A DNA stretch of 64,000 nucleotides from Paenibacillus periandrae. Its GTDB lineage: Bacteria > Bacillota > Bacilli > Paenibacillales > NBRC-103111. The stretch's first letter is position 1. Each line of letters begins with the position of its first letter. The position numbers and the translations under genes were made by a program. The DNA lies in the NCBI RefSeq assembly GCF_022458865.1, contig NZ_JAJNMU010000028.1:1-64000 (forward strand). Direction: 5' to 3'. This document shows positions 9,139 to 18,436 of this stretch, one piece after another. Below the pieces are notes generated by a model. The model ran no database searches, was not told the origin of the DNA, and worked only from the letters and a program-made list of their open reading frames with translations.

Positions 9139-9317
9139 CACACACATCATAATTTCCTTTAGAGTCATCAGCCACCGCCCCATTTACAATCCATAGCTCC
9201 GCAGGATCGCTCCATACGCAATCTACCTTGCTGCAGCGACTTTTTATTACTATAAAACGTCTATTATGTATAACCGAGAGGTGAAAGTTTCTTGCATGAT
9301 TCAGGAGGGAATATTCC

Positions 9318-10274
9318 ATGAGACAAAGAGATAGGCACATCTTAAACATGAAAAATATAAGTAAGAAGACCGTCCGTTTTGGTGCAGTCGTACTCTTGAG
9401 CGGGGCACTTGGATTATTGACCGCTTGCACATTCGGAATAGGTCAGAAGGATAGCTTTGCCCTGCTAACACCAACTTCCTCTTCCCACAGCTCCAACAGT
9501 GAGCATGTAATTGCGCACGAACCAGTTAACTCATATTCGCTTGACAAAGAAGGCAACGTATCTGTTTCGTACCAGAATGGGAAAGTAAAAGCAAGGGTAC
9601 CATTAAAATTAGATACAACGGGAACCACCATCGGTATGAGCAAGGAGGATACAGGCTTTTATATATCCGACGATAAAACCGCTATTGTGTATGGTTTTGC
9701 AGATGGGCAGTCATCACCGCTGCATGTATTGATTAGTAATGATATGGGGAAAACGTGGAATGACTATGAAATTAAAGGGGCAATGGGGTATGATAAGAAA
9801 TTCATCGGTTTCACAACAAAAAATGACGGTTGGCTGGTCTCCGGCGGTTCAGCAGGTGTCGGACGTTCGCTGAATCATGTGTATCAGACCTCGAACGGCG
9901 GCCTAACATGGAACGAACTGGGTAACCCGAACGATCTATACTCAGAACAATTGACGGGTGCAGGCTTTTCCAATAAGGACATCGGGTTTTTGGGGTTCAG
10001 ATATTATTCGGACAATGGACCCAACGTTTATTGGACCATAAATCAAGGGCAATCATGGGAAAAGCTTTCTATACTGCTTCCAGCCAAATACAATGAATAT
10101 CAAAAAACTCCCCTTTCCCCTATTTTCAATGGAAAAGAGGGGCTTTTCCCCCTCGTGCTTCATAAGAACGGTAACGTGACAGATACCATTTATCTAATTA
10201 GTAATGACTATGGCCTAACATGGAATTATGAGGCATCACACGATAAGCTGGATAGCTCGATGACTTCTTTTTGA
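9318..10274 (+). CDS. Lipoprotein with Asp-box (BNR) beta-propeller repeats
   Basis: A 318-residue predicted lipoprotein. A basic start and a hydrophobic stretch lead to the lipobox LLTAC near residue 37. The mature part carries at least four Asp-box motifs of the S-x-D-x-G-x-x-W type: SNDMGKTW, TSNGGLTW, TINQGQSW and SNDYGLTW. These mark sialidase- or VPS10-like beta-propeller blades. Asp-boxes are structural, so enzyme activity is not implied and no sialidase catalytic residues were recognised. The ATG at 9318 has AGGAGGG 9 bases upstream. It is a single gene on the plus strand. Function unknown; sits on the outer face of the membrane. Confidence 0.85.
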   Translation: MRQRDRHILNMKNISKKTVRFGAVVLLSGALGLLTACTFGIGQKDSFALLTPTSSSHSSNSEHVIAHEPVNSYSLDKEGNVSVSYQNGKVKARVPLKLDTTGTTIGMSKEDTGFYISDDKTAIVYGFADGQSSPLHVLISNDMGKTWNDYEIKGAMGYDKKFIGFTTKNDGWLVSGGSAGVGRSLNHVYQTSNGGLTWNELGNPNDLYSEQLTGAGFSNKDIGFLGFRYYSDNGPNVYWTINQGQSWEKLSILLPAKYNEYQKTPLSPIFNGKEGLFPLVLHKNGNVTDTIYLISNDYGLTWNYEASHDKLDSSMTSF

Positions 10275-10402
10275 TTGCAACTGTAAACCGCAGCCTGTAT
10301 AGCTCCTCTCCAAGTTAACACAATGGAGTGGGTCACACCGTTCCAATCGGGCTCCCACCATAACATCACCTCTGCTGTCGTTTCACAGAAAAGTGTCCGG
10401 TT

Positions 10403-11233
10403 TCAGCGTCTTAAGTAAAAGCGTTCCGCATTGCCGCAGCGGAGTACATCTAGCTGCTCGTCTGTCAGCCCGCTTCCAAGCACCTCGTTGAACAACCGTG
10501 TGACATCCTCGTAGCTGCCAGCCTGCAAAGCAACTGGCCAATCGCTGCCATACATGAGGCGCTTTGTGCCAAACCACTCCAACAGCTGCTTCACATATCC
10601 GCGCAGCCGCTCAGGATGGAATCCGCCGGCTGGTGTAATCATGCCGGAAAGCTTGCACATAACATGAGGATAGGCCGACACTTTCTTCATTCCTTCCGCC
10701 CATTGACCAGCACTCGTCTCAGCCGCCGACAGCGGGGAACCCAGATGATTCACGACGCCCCGCAATAATGGCACAGTCTCCAGCAGCTGTACGACATACG
10801 GCAAATCTGCCGGCCGGACTAAAAGGTCGACATTGAATTCGTCAGCGGCCATCTGCCGGATATGAGACAGTCTCCTGCCGTGCTTTTCTTCAAGCGCACA
10901 GCGAATTTCAGCGCCGCCGAGCCGGATGCCGATAAACCGCGGATTGCTGCGGAGCTTTTCGTAAACGTCCAAAAAATCTCTATCAGCGATATCCAACCAA
11001 CCGACGACACCGGCGATTAATGGATACTGTGCAGCTAATGTTAGCAAAAAACGAGTTTCCTCAACAGTCGAAGCAGCTTGCACGGCAATAACCTGATCGA
11101 CTTGATATTTATTAAACGATGCCATCAACTGCTCGGGTAAATAATCTTGGTACAAAACCGACTTGTCCGGTGTAAGCCATCCGTAATCTCCCCGGTCCAG
11201 CTTCCAAAAATGGACATGGGCATCGATGTACAT
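10403..11233 (-). CDS. Amidohydrolase family 2, L-fuconolactonase-like
   Basis: A 276-residue TIM-barrel amidohydrolase of the COG3618 type, whose characterised members open sugar 1,4/1,5-lactones such as L-fuconolactone and L-rhamnonolactone. The metal-binding HxH is in YIDAHVHFW at residues 2-10, a second metal histidine in VVNHLGSP, and the catalytic aspartate in YGSDWPV. I chose ATG 11233, because the family starts at MYIDAH and AGAGGTGG lies just upstream; a longer frame would overlap the previous gene. It is the last gene of cluster 1, 52 bp after an aldo/keto reductase. Together they suggest oxidation of a sugar to a lactone and then hydrolysis to the acid. Confidence 0.85.
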   Translation of the reverse strand: MYIDAHVHFWKLDRGDYGWLTPDKSVLYQDYLPEQLMASFNKYQVDQVIAVQAASTVEETRFLLTLAAQYPLIAGVVGWLDIADRDFLDVYEKLRSNPRFIGIRLGGAEIRCALEEKHGRRLSHIRQMAADEFNVDLLVRPADLPYVVQLLETVPLLRGVVNHLGSPLSAAETSAGQWAEGMKKVSAYPHVMCKLSGMITPAGGFHPERLRGYVKQLLEWFGTKRLMYGSDWPVALQAGSYEDVTRLFNEVLGSGLTDEQLDVLRCGNAERFYLRR

Positions 11234-11285
11234 CCATACCACCTCTGCTTCGCTTGCATATTTTGATTGCTCTTTTTGTTTCCGC

Positions 11286-12194
11286 TTAATGATAAACCAG
11301 CGGTTTTCCTGCAAATAAGTCGAAAACCATCTGCTGGTCTGATTCTGCAAGCCCCTTACCGTCACAAAACGAAGCATTGTGCTTAATCATATCCGGGGTT
11401 GACGCACCGGACAACGTGACTGCGATATCCGGACAAGTCAAACTGAAGCGCATAGCCGCTTCAACCAGTCCATGCGGGCCCGGCGCTCTGAGAAATCGCA
11501 GCTGCTCCTTCCTTGCCTCCGTCTCCTCCATAATAGCTGCATGATTTAGCATAAAGCCCGCAGGCGTATCAGCTAAAATTCCCATATGAAGCGGACTGCC
11601 ATTGATAACCGCGATATTGTATTCCCGTGTAAGCGGGAACAAATCCTCTCTTGCAGAATGATCCATCAGCGTATACCTGCAATAGGTTTGAACAGTATCC
11701 AACAGCCCCGTACGGATGTATGGCTCCAGAACTTCCAACCGCCGCGCATTAACGCCTATAGCCCGAATTTTGCCTTGCTCCTTCAGCTTCAAAAACGCTT
11801 CTATCGTTCCCTCCATGGATTCATTGAAAGTCGTAGACTCCGCTTCATGCAGCTGCATCACATCAATCCAATCAGTCTGCAGCCGCTGCAGGCTCTCCTC
11901 TACCGATTTTATTGTATTGGCATACGTATAGGCATCGCCGCGCATCACGGCCTTACTGGCCAGAACGACCTTATCCCTGTTGCCTTTAAGCCCTTTCCCC
12001 ATTCGGCGTTCACTTTCACCCCGACCGTATAAAGGAGCTGTGTCATAGAACGTAATACCTTCATCCAGCGCTGCATGAATCGTACGGATTGCGTCCTCTT
12101 CGGCGGTATAACCGAAGTCACCTCCCAGCGGAGCGCCCCCCAGCCCAAGACGTGAAACCCATATACCAGTACGTCCAAGCCATGTATATTCCAT
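11286..12194 (-). CDS. Aldo/keto reductase (sugar 1-dehydrogenase-like)
   Basis: A 302-residue NAD(P)-dependent oxidoreductase with an AKR barrel. The catalytic tetrad is visible as D51, Y56, K81 and H116 (contexts FYDTAPLYG, LASKAV, MQLHEA). The overall pattern (GLGGAPLGG near residue 17, APLYGRGESER near 53) resembles D-threo-aldose/L-fucose 1-dehydrogenase members. Next to a fuconolactonase-like hydrolase, its likely role is oxidising a deoxy- or related aldose released by the upstream enzymes to a lactone. It lies 15 bp after the 12210-14306 gene, in one operon. Reduction of an unsaturated uronate product is a possible alternative. Confidence 0.88.
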   Translation of the reverse strand: MEYTWLGRTGIWVSRLGLGGAPLGGDFGYTAEEDAIRTIHAALDEGITFYDTAPLYGRGESERRMGKGLKGNRDKVVLASKAVMRGDAYTYANTIKSVEESLQRLQTDWIDVMQLHEAESTTFNESMEGTIEAFLKLKEQGKIRAIGVNARRLEVLEPYIRTGLLDTVQTYCRYTLMDHSAREDLFPLTREYNIAVINGSPLHMGILADTPAGFMLNHAAIMEETEARKEQLRFLRAPGPHGLVEAAMRFSLTCPDIAVTLSGASTPDMIKHNASFCDGKGLAESDQQMVFDLFAGKPLVYH

Positions 12195-12209
12195 CGTAAT
12201 CCCCCCGCT

Positions 12210-14306
12210 TCAAAGATGTTCCAATGTAAAATGCAGCTTTAGCTTTGTATGGCCGACCAGCGTCCATTGAGCCAACCCGTAGTGGCCGTTCCGATTAGGC
12301 ATCAGTCCGGGATGCAGTTCCAACGACGCCTCTGCGGCTCCAGTCCCTAGAAGCTGTTTGATTGTATAGACGACACTACCGTATTGAATAGAAACAGAGC
12401 CATCCGAGCTTTCGGACATTAGCGCCTTTTCTTTTCCATTCGTCTCCAGTAAAGGAACATTAACTGCAATCGCTGTAAGAAATGCACCCTCGGCCGCTTC
12501 CACTTCCCATTCAACCGTAACGCCTTGCCGAGAAATACAATAATGTTCCCTTATTATGCTGCAGCCTTCATTAGCCGGACGCGAAATAATATCCTCCCAA
12601 GCTCGACGCTGCACTTCTTCCGCCGCCACTCCGTTCACAGCTGGATTAAGCCCTGGAATTACCATTGAATTGCTCACGGCTTCATAAACGATTTCGAATT
12701 GCAAGGCTTGAAGGCCCGAGCATACCCTCTTTAAATCAGCCTGCCAAGCCTTAGCTTCCGGTTCCAACGGCTGTCCGTTTCGGTCCAGCGCGTGGTACAC
12801 TTCATGCTTACGGCGGCCGTAATCGGCCAGACGGTGCCATGCGCCGTGTCCGTCCCGCCACTGCAAGCCGATTGCAGCCGCATGCAGCGGTGCAGGCAGC
12901 TCGTGCCTCGGCCGCATAAAAACAAGCGGAATTTCCCCGAAGCTGCCGGGGATTCCGACGGACAGAGCGGTCTCCCCCGGCAGGTCACGGCGGTGCAGGC
13001 GAACCCAGCCTGTCGCGTCCTGTCCAGCCTGGGCAGCCGTATCCATACACAGGTGGTAGCTACCTTGTGAAGGACTGCCTGCCGCATAAATGCGGTTAAA
13101 CGACGGCAGGCTCAGCACATAATCTCCGGTATCGCAAGGAGCCGGCTGCTCCTCAATACTGTCATCCGCCAGCAGGTAACAGGATGCGGCGATTTTAGCC
13201 GCATACAGCAAATAGTTGGCGTAGTAGGCATACAGCTCATAACCGGCGCGGCTTGGCTCGGCAAAGCGATTTTTGACCGGACGGATAGAGTTGTCATCCG
13301 CTGTCGGCATCCACCGCTCAAGCGCCTCCATGGCCCGTCGGGCCGCCCGTTTAAAAACGCCGGCAAGTTGGGCATAACCTGATTTGTGATAGAGCAGAGC
13401 CTCGCGTTCACAGATGTGAGCGAAGGTCAGCTCGTTCCACAAAAATTGATTGCTCCGCCCCCCGCAGGACGTTTCACCGTTAACCGATTGTGTGAATAGC
13501 ATTGTTAACGCGCCGCGCCTTAGCAGCGTATCCAACAGCCTGGAATATGGTCCCGAATAACCTTCAGCCAATAATCCGGCCAGGTTATCCCTTGCCGCCA
13601 TATCATAAGCAGCTGGCAGGTTGGGATCGCGGTATAATCCTTCCGGCGTAAATCTCGGCATTTGCGCTTCCAAATATCGGTCAATAAATGCTTTGGTGAA
13701 GGCCAGACCGTCAGTGATACGCATCTGCTCCCCGAGCATCGCATAGGTCGCCCAATTGCGTACCTGCCGCAGCGGCATATGAGGCTCCACCTGAGAATAG
13801 ACATGCTCCGGCTGGAAGGAAGCCAGTCCTTGCCTCCATACCGCCGAATTAACAGACATCCTGGTGTTCTTTTCCAGTATCCTGAGCGCCTTTATTAACA
13901 TATGGGTCGTAAAATCGGCATGCCGATCCGGGACCCTATTATTGCTGAGCGCCGCTACGGCAGCATCCATGGCCTTAACAACCGGTTCCTCAAAGCCGCT
14001 GCATCGACCTGCCGATAGCAGAACTGCTCCTGTCATTGCAAAACTGGATGTTACGAACTGGCGTTCCTTATGGTCGAATGGATCTATAATAACTCCCGAT
14101 TCATGCTGATATGGAATAAATTGTATAAATCTCGCTTCGGCAAAATCCAAATAACGCTCCTTGTTCCACCCCGTATGCTGCAGCTCAACAGACGGATCAG
14201 ACTCTCGGGCAAAATAGCTTTCTATAAACGGCTGAACAGGATTGTCCCGCTCCAAGCTTTGTAAATACGCCAATTCATCCTCGGAAAGACAACTGCCACT
14301 GGACAT
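12210..14306 (-). CDS. Unrecognised large protein, helical-toroid glycan enzyme-like
   Basis: A 698-residue protein without a signal peptide that I could not place in a named family. Residues 60-400 are alpha-helical with repeated aromatic and small-residue pairs and the segment NGETSCGGRSNQFLWNE near residue 280. The second half (about 420-698) is beta-rich. This helical-barrel plus beta-sandwich layout is typical of polysaccharide lyases and some hydrolases. It lies in an operon with a heparinase II/III-like protein, a sugar dehydrogenase and a lactonase, with 15-65 bp gaps. A cytoplasmic exo-lyase or hydrolase acting on imported oligosaccharides is inferred only from this context. Confidence 0.7.
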   Translation of the reverse strand: MSSGSCLSEDELAYLQSLERDNPVQPFIESYFARESDPSVELQHTGWNKERYLDFAEARFIQFIPYQHESGVIIDPFDHKERQFVTSSFAMTGAVLLSAGRCSGFEEPVVKAMDAAVAALSNNRVPDRHADFTTHMLIKALRILEKNTRMSVNSAVWRQGLASFQPEHVYSQVEPHMPLRQVRNWATYAMLGEQMRITDGLAFTKAFIDRYLEAQMPRFTPEGLYRDPNLPAAYDMAARDNLAGLLAEGYSGPYSRLLDTLLRRGALTMLFTQSVNGETSCGGRSNQFLWNELTFAHICEREALLYHKSGYAQLAGVFKRAARRAMEALERWMPTADDNSIRPVKNRFAEPSRAGYELYAYYANYLLYAAKIAASCYLLADDSIEEQPAPCDTGDYVLSLPSFNRIYAAGSPSQGSYHLCMDTAAQAGQDATGWVRLHRRDLPGETALSVGIPGSFGEIPLVFMRPRHELPAPLHAAAIGLQWRDGHGAWHRLADYGRRKHEVYHALDRNGQPLEPEAKAWQADLKRVCSGLQALQFEIVYEAVSNSMVIPGLNPAVNGVAAEEVQRRAWEDIISRPANEGCSIIREHYCISRQGVTVEWEVEAAEGAFLTAIAVNVPLLETNGKEKALMSESSDGSVSIQYGSVVYTIKQLLGTGAAEASLELHPGLMPNRNGHYGLAQWTLVGHTKLKLHFTLEHL

Positions 14307-14371
14307 GCTCGATCCTCCATCCTTTGTATGGAATGCTTACGATTCCTTGGGCTGCTGTATACATATCTGAT

Positions 14372-16336
14372 CTATAAGCTTCTTCCGTGAATGATGCCTC
14401 CGGCTTCTGCTTCTCCGTACCACGGCGTATAATAGGTCGGCTTGTTACTGTATCGCTTCATGAACAGTTTAAGCCTGATACCCGTGCCGGGTGGAAGCTG
14501 GATTTCAAGCCATTTACTGTCCAATGAAACGCGTGTTAGCTCCTGTTGCTGATCATCAAGCGTCACAGCTTCCGTAAATTGATGCTCTCCGAAGCTTCCT
14601 CCCTGAATGATCAAGCTTCTTCCTTCCAGCAGGTTAAGATTTACCAGAGTTACTGTCGCTGCATCATCAGCAAGCTTCTCAATCAAAGCAGCCACCGATT
14701 CAGGAAGCCCCGGTCTTCTAAGCAAGGCATCATAATATCTTACCCTCGCATGCTGCAGACCACCGTGGGAAATATGCATTGGCGCGCCCAATGTAAGCTG
14801 TACAAGACTTTCAAAATAAACCGGACAAAATTCCTGCCAAAAGTGAATGCTGGACAAATCATCCGTATTGAACGTTCCATATTGCCATTGACGCGGATCG
14901 CCTGCCGTAGAACGCATTTTATCCAGCTGCTGCTTCAAAAGCCGGTGGTTGGCAAGCAATATTTGCTCTGGATAATCCGGCTTCAAGCCTTGAACGAATA
15001 AAAACCATGGATACGTATTTCCGATAAAATGCTTGGTCTCCTTGCGTGTTACCGGGTTTCGGCCGGAAACAGAGGGCACTTCGATATCGCGGTAATGAGG
15101 CTCCACCTCAATGCGTCGAACTCTGGCCAAATCCTCTGCCGCCATCGACACGGTCCATAGGCAAATCGAATGCTTCGGATCAGCCGGACGGTAATCCGTC
15201 CAACCGCTGTCAAAATGCTTATGTGGAACAAGATATTTACCGTTTTCTAGTTTACCAAGCTGCCAATTGCGGTCCAATTGATCGCGCGCTGGCTGCAATC
15301 TGGCGATATCGCCTGACATCAGGACCGCGTTCATAGCTGCATTGGTCAGCGGTTCGATGATCGTCATAAAGCCGTGCGGCCAACGCCAGCCGTAATAGCC
15401 GCCCCACCAGTTTCCGTTAAAGTTCTCGCCGATTTCACCGGACAGTCCCACGTTATCGGGCATGATGCCTCCGTTGCGTTCGGCCCTTTGTTCCCAGGCA
15501 GCATAATAATCGAGTACCCACTGCCGGAACTGCTCGTCGCCAGTGTACATATAAGCATTAGCAACGAGGCTGGTAGCATTCAGATTTAATGGAACGTCGC
15601 CCTTAGCCATACGCTCATTCATAAGTCGAACGATCTCGGTATAGACCGTATCATTGGACCAAGGGCATTTGCCGCTTGCGAAGTCGACGTCTGGAATATC
15701 CTCAAACGGAGCCAAATAATCGTCCAAAACGCCTCGATGGGTACACCAATCCTCTTCCGTCAGCATAAATTGTGGTCCTTTGCTGCCTGAGATCGGCGAA
15801 CGAATCAACTGCAGCGTTTTGTCGTAATTCGGCACCTCAGGATCGTCTCCTGTATAAAATCGGGCGAATTTTACAGCGCGCTGAATATTTTTGGGCAAGC
15901 CCGGATCTATCAAGCCAAGAAAGTAAAAATATAAATAACCTTCACCGTGGTGCATCCAATCGTAATATGCGTCGAATTCATTATGAATTTGGCCATACTG
16001 CGTCCACTGCCACGTAAGGGTTTCCCACATGCTAATAGCAAGCTTGTGCACCTCCTCACTACCGCCTATTGCATACAGCAATGCCAAATTCATAAACGCT
16101 TCATAAGGATCGTCCGAGCCGTCCATACCTGGCCAATTGTCGCGCCAAATCAAGGTACCATCCGGATTCGTATAACGCTTGACGAACTCAACCGCAGCTT
16201 CATTCAAATTATTGAACAAATGACGCTGCAGCAGCGCCCATTGCGGCGGCATCCAGGCCGTTTGCGCAACTATCACCGGAATCGGCGCACTATCCAGCCT
16301 ACTATTTTCATTTAAGCCTTGCATCCTGTAGTGCAT
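14372..16336 (-). CDS. Unrecognised large glycan-active-like protein
   Basis: A 654-residue protein with no signal peptide. I chose ATG 16336 because AGGAGG is 9 bases upstream; an earlier TTG/ATG pair lacks a site. The N-terminal two thirds are helical and rich in W, Y, H and D (TLIWRDNWPGMDGSDDPYEAF near residue 80, WMHHGEGYLYFYFLG, ENFNGNWWGGYYGWRWPHG near 330), which suits an (alpha/alpha) toroid with an aromatic glycan cleft. The last 100 residues are beta-rich. I could not assign a CAZy family from memory with confidence. It lies between the heparinase-like gene and another unassigned enzyme in cluster 1. Confidence 0.7.
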   Translation of the reverse strand: MHYRMQGLNENSRLDSAPIPVIVAQTAWMPPQWALLQRHLFNNLNEAAVEFVKRYTNPDGTLIWRDNWPGMDGSDDPYEAFMNLALLYAIGGSEEVHKLAISMWETLTWQWTQYGQIHNEFDAYYDWMHHGEGYLYFYFLGLIDPGLPKNIQRAVKFARFYTGDDPEVPNYDKTLQLIRSPISGSKGPQFMLTEEDWCTHRGVLDDYLAPFEDIPDVDFASGKCPWSNDTVYTEIVRLMNERMAKGDVPLNLNATSLVANAYMYTGDEQFRQWVLDYYAAWEQRAERNGGIMPDNVGLSGEIGENFNGNWWGGYYGWRWPHGFMTIIEPLTNAAMNAVLMSGDIARLQPARDQLDRNWQLGKLENGKYLVPHKHFDSGWTDYRPADPKHSICLWTVSMAAEDLARVRRIEVEPHYRDIEVPSVSGRNPVTRKETKHFIGNTYPWFLFVQGLKPDYPEQILLANHRLLKQQLDKMRSTAGDPRQWQYGTFNTDDLSSIHFWQEFCPVYFESLVQLTLGAPMHISHGGLQHARVRYYDALLRRPGLPESVAALIEKLADDAATVTLVNLNLLEGRSLIIQGGSFGEHQFTEAVTLDDQQQELTRVSLDSKWLEIQLPPGTGIRLKLFMKRYSNKPTYYTPWYGEAEAGGIIHGRSL

Positions 16337-16459
16337 CCTGTACATCCTCCTGAACGTTCTGCCCTGTCCGGCTTCCATCAAATGTCATGATTAAAAGATC
16401 GGAAAACGTGCTGATAAACAGATTTTCCGATGTGATAAGTTGTCATTGTGAGCATTTAC

Positions 16460-18343
16460 TTACACATTTACTGTAAATTGAACCTTTACCTGTTCTTTGG
16501 CAGACGGTTCGTGCAAATCCAGTATGAGGCGGTATGCAGTTTGTTCTACGCCTCCAATCGTGCGGTAAGCTGCTTCTTCAAGCGTACAATGAAGCCGGCT
16601 GGCTTCATAATGCATTTCCAACGGTCCAATTCGAATGTAACCGGCTTGAATCGGTTCTGGCCGTACACTGCAAATAAACACCTCCCGAAACGATACAGGC
16701 TTCCCGGACCATTCGATAACATCGTTCATGGTCAGTGAATGCTTCCCAGCAGACCGATCCCAAATCCATTGACGATGAAGCAGACAAAGCCCTGCACCAT
16801 CATAGGCCTTTGTTAAATCGAGCTCATAAAGAATCTGCTCCTGCGAAGCTTCATACCGCAGCACCTGCGCCTGATAATGCTTGCCGAATTGCTGATGCAT
16901 GCCATTAATGACCGGAACGGAATGCCCCTGAGAGCCGGCCGTCAGCATCCTGTAGCGGTGAGCGGGCTGGAAATATTGACGGGTATATTCCCCCGCTCCG
17001 AGATCGCACAGCACGGAGCTGCCGTGTGCATGCACAATAAAATGACCCAAATCGTTGTGGTTGTGCGGCTCGTCATTACTGCCGCCCTTGGCCGCAAACG
17101 CAACAATGCCTTGCGGGCTTAACGTCTTACTGATCACCCAGCCGTGCTCACGAAAGAAATGATCCTCCGTATCGAACCGGGTACCGTCTACGACAGCTTC
17201 CTCATTGTCCTTATCCTCGCTCGGCTCTGATGCTTCTCCCAGCCACAACACCATGCGGCTGGCCATAATCCAGCAGCGGAACGCATCTCCGAACACCGGC
17301 TGCTGATCCGGCACCTTCATCTCCGGGAAACGCGAGCGCAGCTTACAATACAACCCTGAGTAATAATCGATAACAGGTGGAGCGTCGGAGAAATTAACAA
17401 CCTGATTGCCAGTCAGCATGCCCGCTCCTGGAAACAAGGCAATACGACGAAGCTTTTCTCCGTCAAGAAGCTGTATGCTGCCTCCGGTTCTTGCAGCCAG
17501 CAGCTCGGCAAAATATACATAATACCCAAAACCGAACTGCCAATAAGCCGTACCCTCAGGAGTTGCCCCCTCTGCATCAAATCCCGACAAATGCTGCTTA
17601 AGCGACGCCAGTACCCTCCACAGCATGCCCGCTAACCGCTCCGGCTCCTTCACAAGCCATAAGGCTGCGCCACCGATAGAGGCAGCGCACACAGCCGGCC
17701 AGTTGTTAATTTTCATCTCCCAGTTTTGCGGCACCGGATCGTCAAAAAATACGCGGAATACACGACGTTCGATTTCTGCATGAACGCGGTGTACAACCCA
17801 CGGCTGCAGACGCCCTTCCAGCACCTGGGTAATTTCCGCGAGAGCAAACGCTGTTTCCCCCGCAAACAAATCAACCGTTTCTCTGGGTGGAGCTGGCTGA
17901 TCCCAGATTCCTTCCGGGTAACGATTATGGTATAAACCGACATGTGCTGGGATCACCCATGTATATTCATCGCATATGGCCCATATCACGTCCTCAAGCT
18001 CTCGCAGCCAACGCTCGTCGCCGTCCGCCAAATACAGCAGGGTCATAACGGAAAGTCTGCGCCTGCGGTCAAAATATTTATGATCGTATTGCGTTCGGTC
18101 TCCAGTCTTGTGAAACAAAGTAAATTCAGAATAGAGCAGCGGCTCCATCTGCATGCTCCTATATTGCGCTCCTGCTTCGCGTACTTCGTTCCAAAGTGTC
18201 CGGCAGCGTGGATCCTCCAGGCAGCCTAATAGCTTCCTACGGTCTGCCGCTTCCGGAAACAGATGAGTATTCCCCTCCGTTTGTTCGAGAATCGTTTTCA
18301 AAGCACGTAAGGTCAGCCCTTCCATATCGAACGATTGCTTCAA
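16460..18343 (-). CDS. Heparinase II/III-family protein
   Basis: A 627-residue protein with an N-terminal helical toroid (about residues 40-380, including NNWPAVCAASIGGAAL and TPEGTAYWQFGFGYY) and a C-terminal heparinase II/III-like beta-sandwich starting near residue 400. The family hallmark is EPHNHNDLGHFIVHAHGSSV, followed by DLGAGEYTRQYF. Family members are uronate lyases that cleave by beta-elimination, with tyrosine and histidine residues at the toroid/sandwich interface. No signal peptide, so it should act in the cytoplasm on imported oligosaccharides. TTG 18343 is the likely start, as AGGAGG stands 8 bases before it; GTG 18352 overlaps that site. First enzyme gene after the binding protein of cluster 1. 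Confidence 0.85.
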   Translation of the reverse strand: MKQSFDMEGLTLRALKTILEQTEGNTHLFPEAADRRKLLGCLEDPRCRTLWNEVREAGAQYRSMQMEPLLYSEFTLFHKTGDRTQYDHKYFDRRRRLSVMTLLYLADGDERWLRELEDVIWAICDEYTWVIPAHVGLYHNRYPEGIWDQPAPPRETVDLFAGETAFALAEITQVLEGRLQPWVVHRVHAEIERRVFRVFFDDPVPQNWEMKINNWPAVCAASIGGAALWLVKEPERLAGMLWRVLASLKQHLSGFDAEGATPEGTAYWQFGFGYYVYFAELLAARTGGSIQLLDGEKLRRIALFPGAGMLTGNQVVNFSDAPPVIDYYSGLYCKLRSRFPEMKVPDQQPVFGDAFRCWIMASRMVLWLGEASEPSEDKDNEEAVVDGTRFDTEDHFFREHGWVISKTLSPQGIVAFAAKGGSNDEPHNHNDLGHFIVHAHGSSVLCDLGAGEYTRQYFQPAHRYRMLTAGSQGHSVPVINGMHQQFGKHYQAQVLRYEASQEQILYELDLTKAYDGAGLCLLHRQWIWDRSAGKHSLTMNDVIEWSGKPVSFREVFICSVRPEPIQAGYIRIGPLEMHYEASRLHCTLEEAAYRTIGGVEQTAYRLILDLHEPSAKEQVKVQFTVNV

Positions 18344-18367
18344 TCGTGTCACCTCCTGTACATAAGA

Positions 18368-18421
18368 TACCCTACCGGCGACGCTGTTTTTTCAACCTCA
18401 CAACCTCGTCCGGTACGGGTA
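18368..18421 (-). other. Intercistronic hairpin after the cluster 1 binding protein gene
   Basis: On the minus strand TACCC-TACCGG pairs with CCGGTA-GGGTA, with small bulges and a loop of about 22 bases, just after the solute-binding protein stop codon. There is no good T-run, so it is more likely an mRNA stabiliser or partial attenuator than a full stop. Confidence 0.6.
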
Positions 18422-18436
18422 GGACTTCCATAATCG

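Noticed and set aside
9065..9430. Minus-strand open frame of 121 codons upstream of and across the lipoprotein start
   Set aside because: It overlaps the LysR terminator and the start of the better-supported lipoprotein gene, has no recognisable domain and no good ribosome site.
9318..10274. Lipoprotein as a sialidase
   Set aside because: Asp-boxes are structural and occur in many propellers; the arginine triad and catalytic Tyr/Glu/Asp of sialidases were not recognised.
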